Shown: positions 63,789 through 64,000 of the stretch, in pieces
How the letters are laid out: each line of letters starts with the position of its first letter
Position numbering within the stretch: position 1 is the stretch's first letter
Source: Streptomyces sp. NBC_01551
Lineage (GTDB): Bacteria; Actinomycetota; Actinomycetes; Streptomycetales; Streptomycetaceae
DNA: 64,000 nt
NCBI RefSeq assembly: GCF_026339935.1
Contig: NZ_JAPEPX010000001.1
Location: forward strand, 2,090,501-2,154,500
Reading direction: 5' to 3'
Translations under genes and position numbers: made by a program
Notes under the pieces: model-generated
What the model was told of the DNA's origin: nothing
What the model saw: the letters and a program-made list of their open reading frames with translations, nothing else
Databases searched by the model: none

Positions 63789-64000
63789 ATGCTCGACCTC
63801 TCCCGGCTGCGCGCCCTGCACGCCGTCTCCGTCCACGGCTCGGTCGCGGCCGCGGCCGCCGCCCTCGGCTACACCCCCTCGGCCGTCTCCCAGCAGATCA
63901 CCAAGCTGGAGCGCGAGACCCGCACCACGCTGCTGGAGCGGCGCGGCCGCGGGGTCGCGCTCACCGAGGAGGCCCGGCACCTGGCCGACACCGCCCAGGA
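63789..64000 (+). CDS. LysR-family transcriptional regulator (5' part)
   Basis: The first 70 residues are visible before the window ends. They form the N-terminal winged HTH of LysR proteins: 'LDLSRLRALHAVSVHGSVAA' and 'LGYTPSAVSQQITKLERET', then 'LERRGRGVALTEEARHLA'. The effector domain lies beyond the window. The gene is divergent from the EamA transporter and probably regulates it. Confidence 0.92.
   Translation, partial: MLDLSRLRALHAVSVHGSVAAAAAALGYTPSAVSQQITKLERETRTTLLERRGRGVALTEEARHLADTAQ

Overview
The window is chromosomal DNA of a Streptomyces-type actinomycete. Base composition is very high in G+C, GTG starts are common, and genes overlap by ATGA/GTGA junctions. The gene families are typical of the genus: MsiK-dependent sugar ABC importers without their own ATPase, a PknG-type kinase, an EttA protein with a TTG start, GlbO, hexameric citrate synthase, and dynamin-like proteins similar to those that support sporulation septation. 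There is no phage, insertion sequence, CRISPR array or antibiotic cluster. The layout is core chromosome with a few unusual modules.

Left part (1-10046): the 3' end of a secreted glycosidase-like protein, an HNH endonuclease, an MscS channel, then a sugar-use operon consisting of a ROK regulator, a solute-binding lipoprotein, two permeases, a GH4 phospho-glycosidase and a BadF/NagK-type kinase.

Signalling operon (10226-20833): seven co-directional, mostly overlapping or closely spaced genes. They encode a four-helix membrane protein and a glutamate/glutamine-type binding protein (the GlnX/GlnH pair of mycobacteria), a helical protein of unknown function, a PknG-like kinase, a PP2C phosphatase, a von Willebrand A protein and an FHA protein. 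Kinase, phosphatase and FHA protein all carry zinc-ribbon cysteine pairs. The TPR half of the kinase is in a different reading frame from the kinase half. This is the most interesting region.

Middle (20830-34557): an isoaspartyl-methyltransferase-like enzyme, truncated haemoglobin, thioesterase, EttA, an OmpA-like protein, a PAP2-lipid kinase fusion, a surface protein with a thioester-like domain that lacks its cysteine, an SSB paralogue, the dynamin-like pair DynB/DynA and tRNA-Arg(TCT).

Right-middle (34683-43386): phospholipase A2, a secreted protein, an alpha/beta hydrolase, an Sfp-type phosphopantetheinyl transferase, a GNAT enzyme, a subtilisin, then a WxL-like surface protein next to its DUF916/WxLIP-type partner, and another hydrolase.

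Right end (43547-64000): a myo-inositol catabolic region (mmsA-iolD-iolB-iolC on minus; iolE-like and iolG-like on plus, only 41 bp apart), a small HTH protein, an MMPL exporter with a divergent TetR regulator, copZ-copA behind a CsoR-type box, citrate synthase, RecD2, a DUF937-like protein, a GNAT enzyme, an EamA transporter and the start of a LysR gene.
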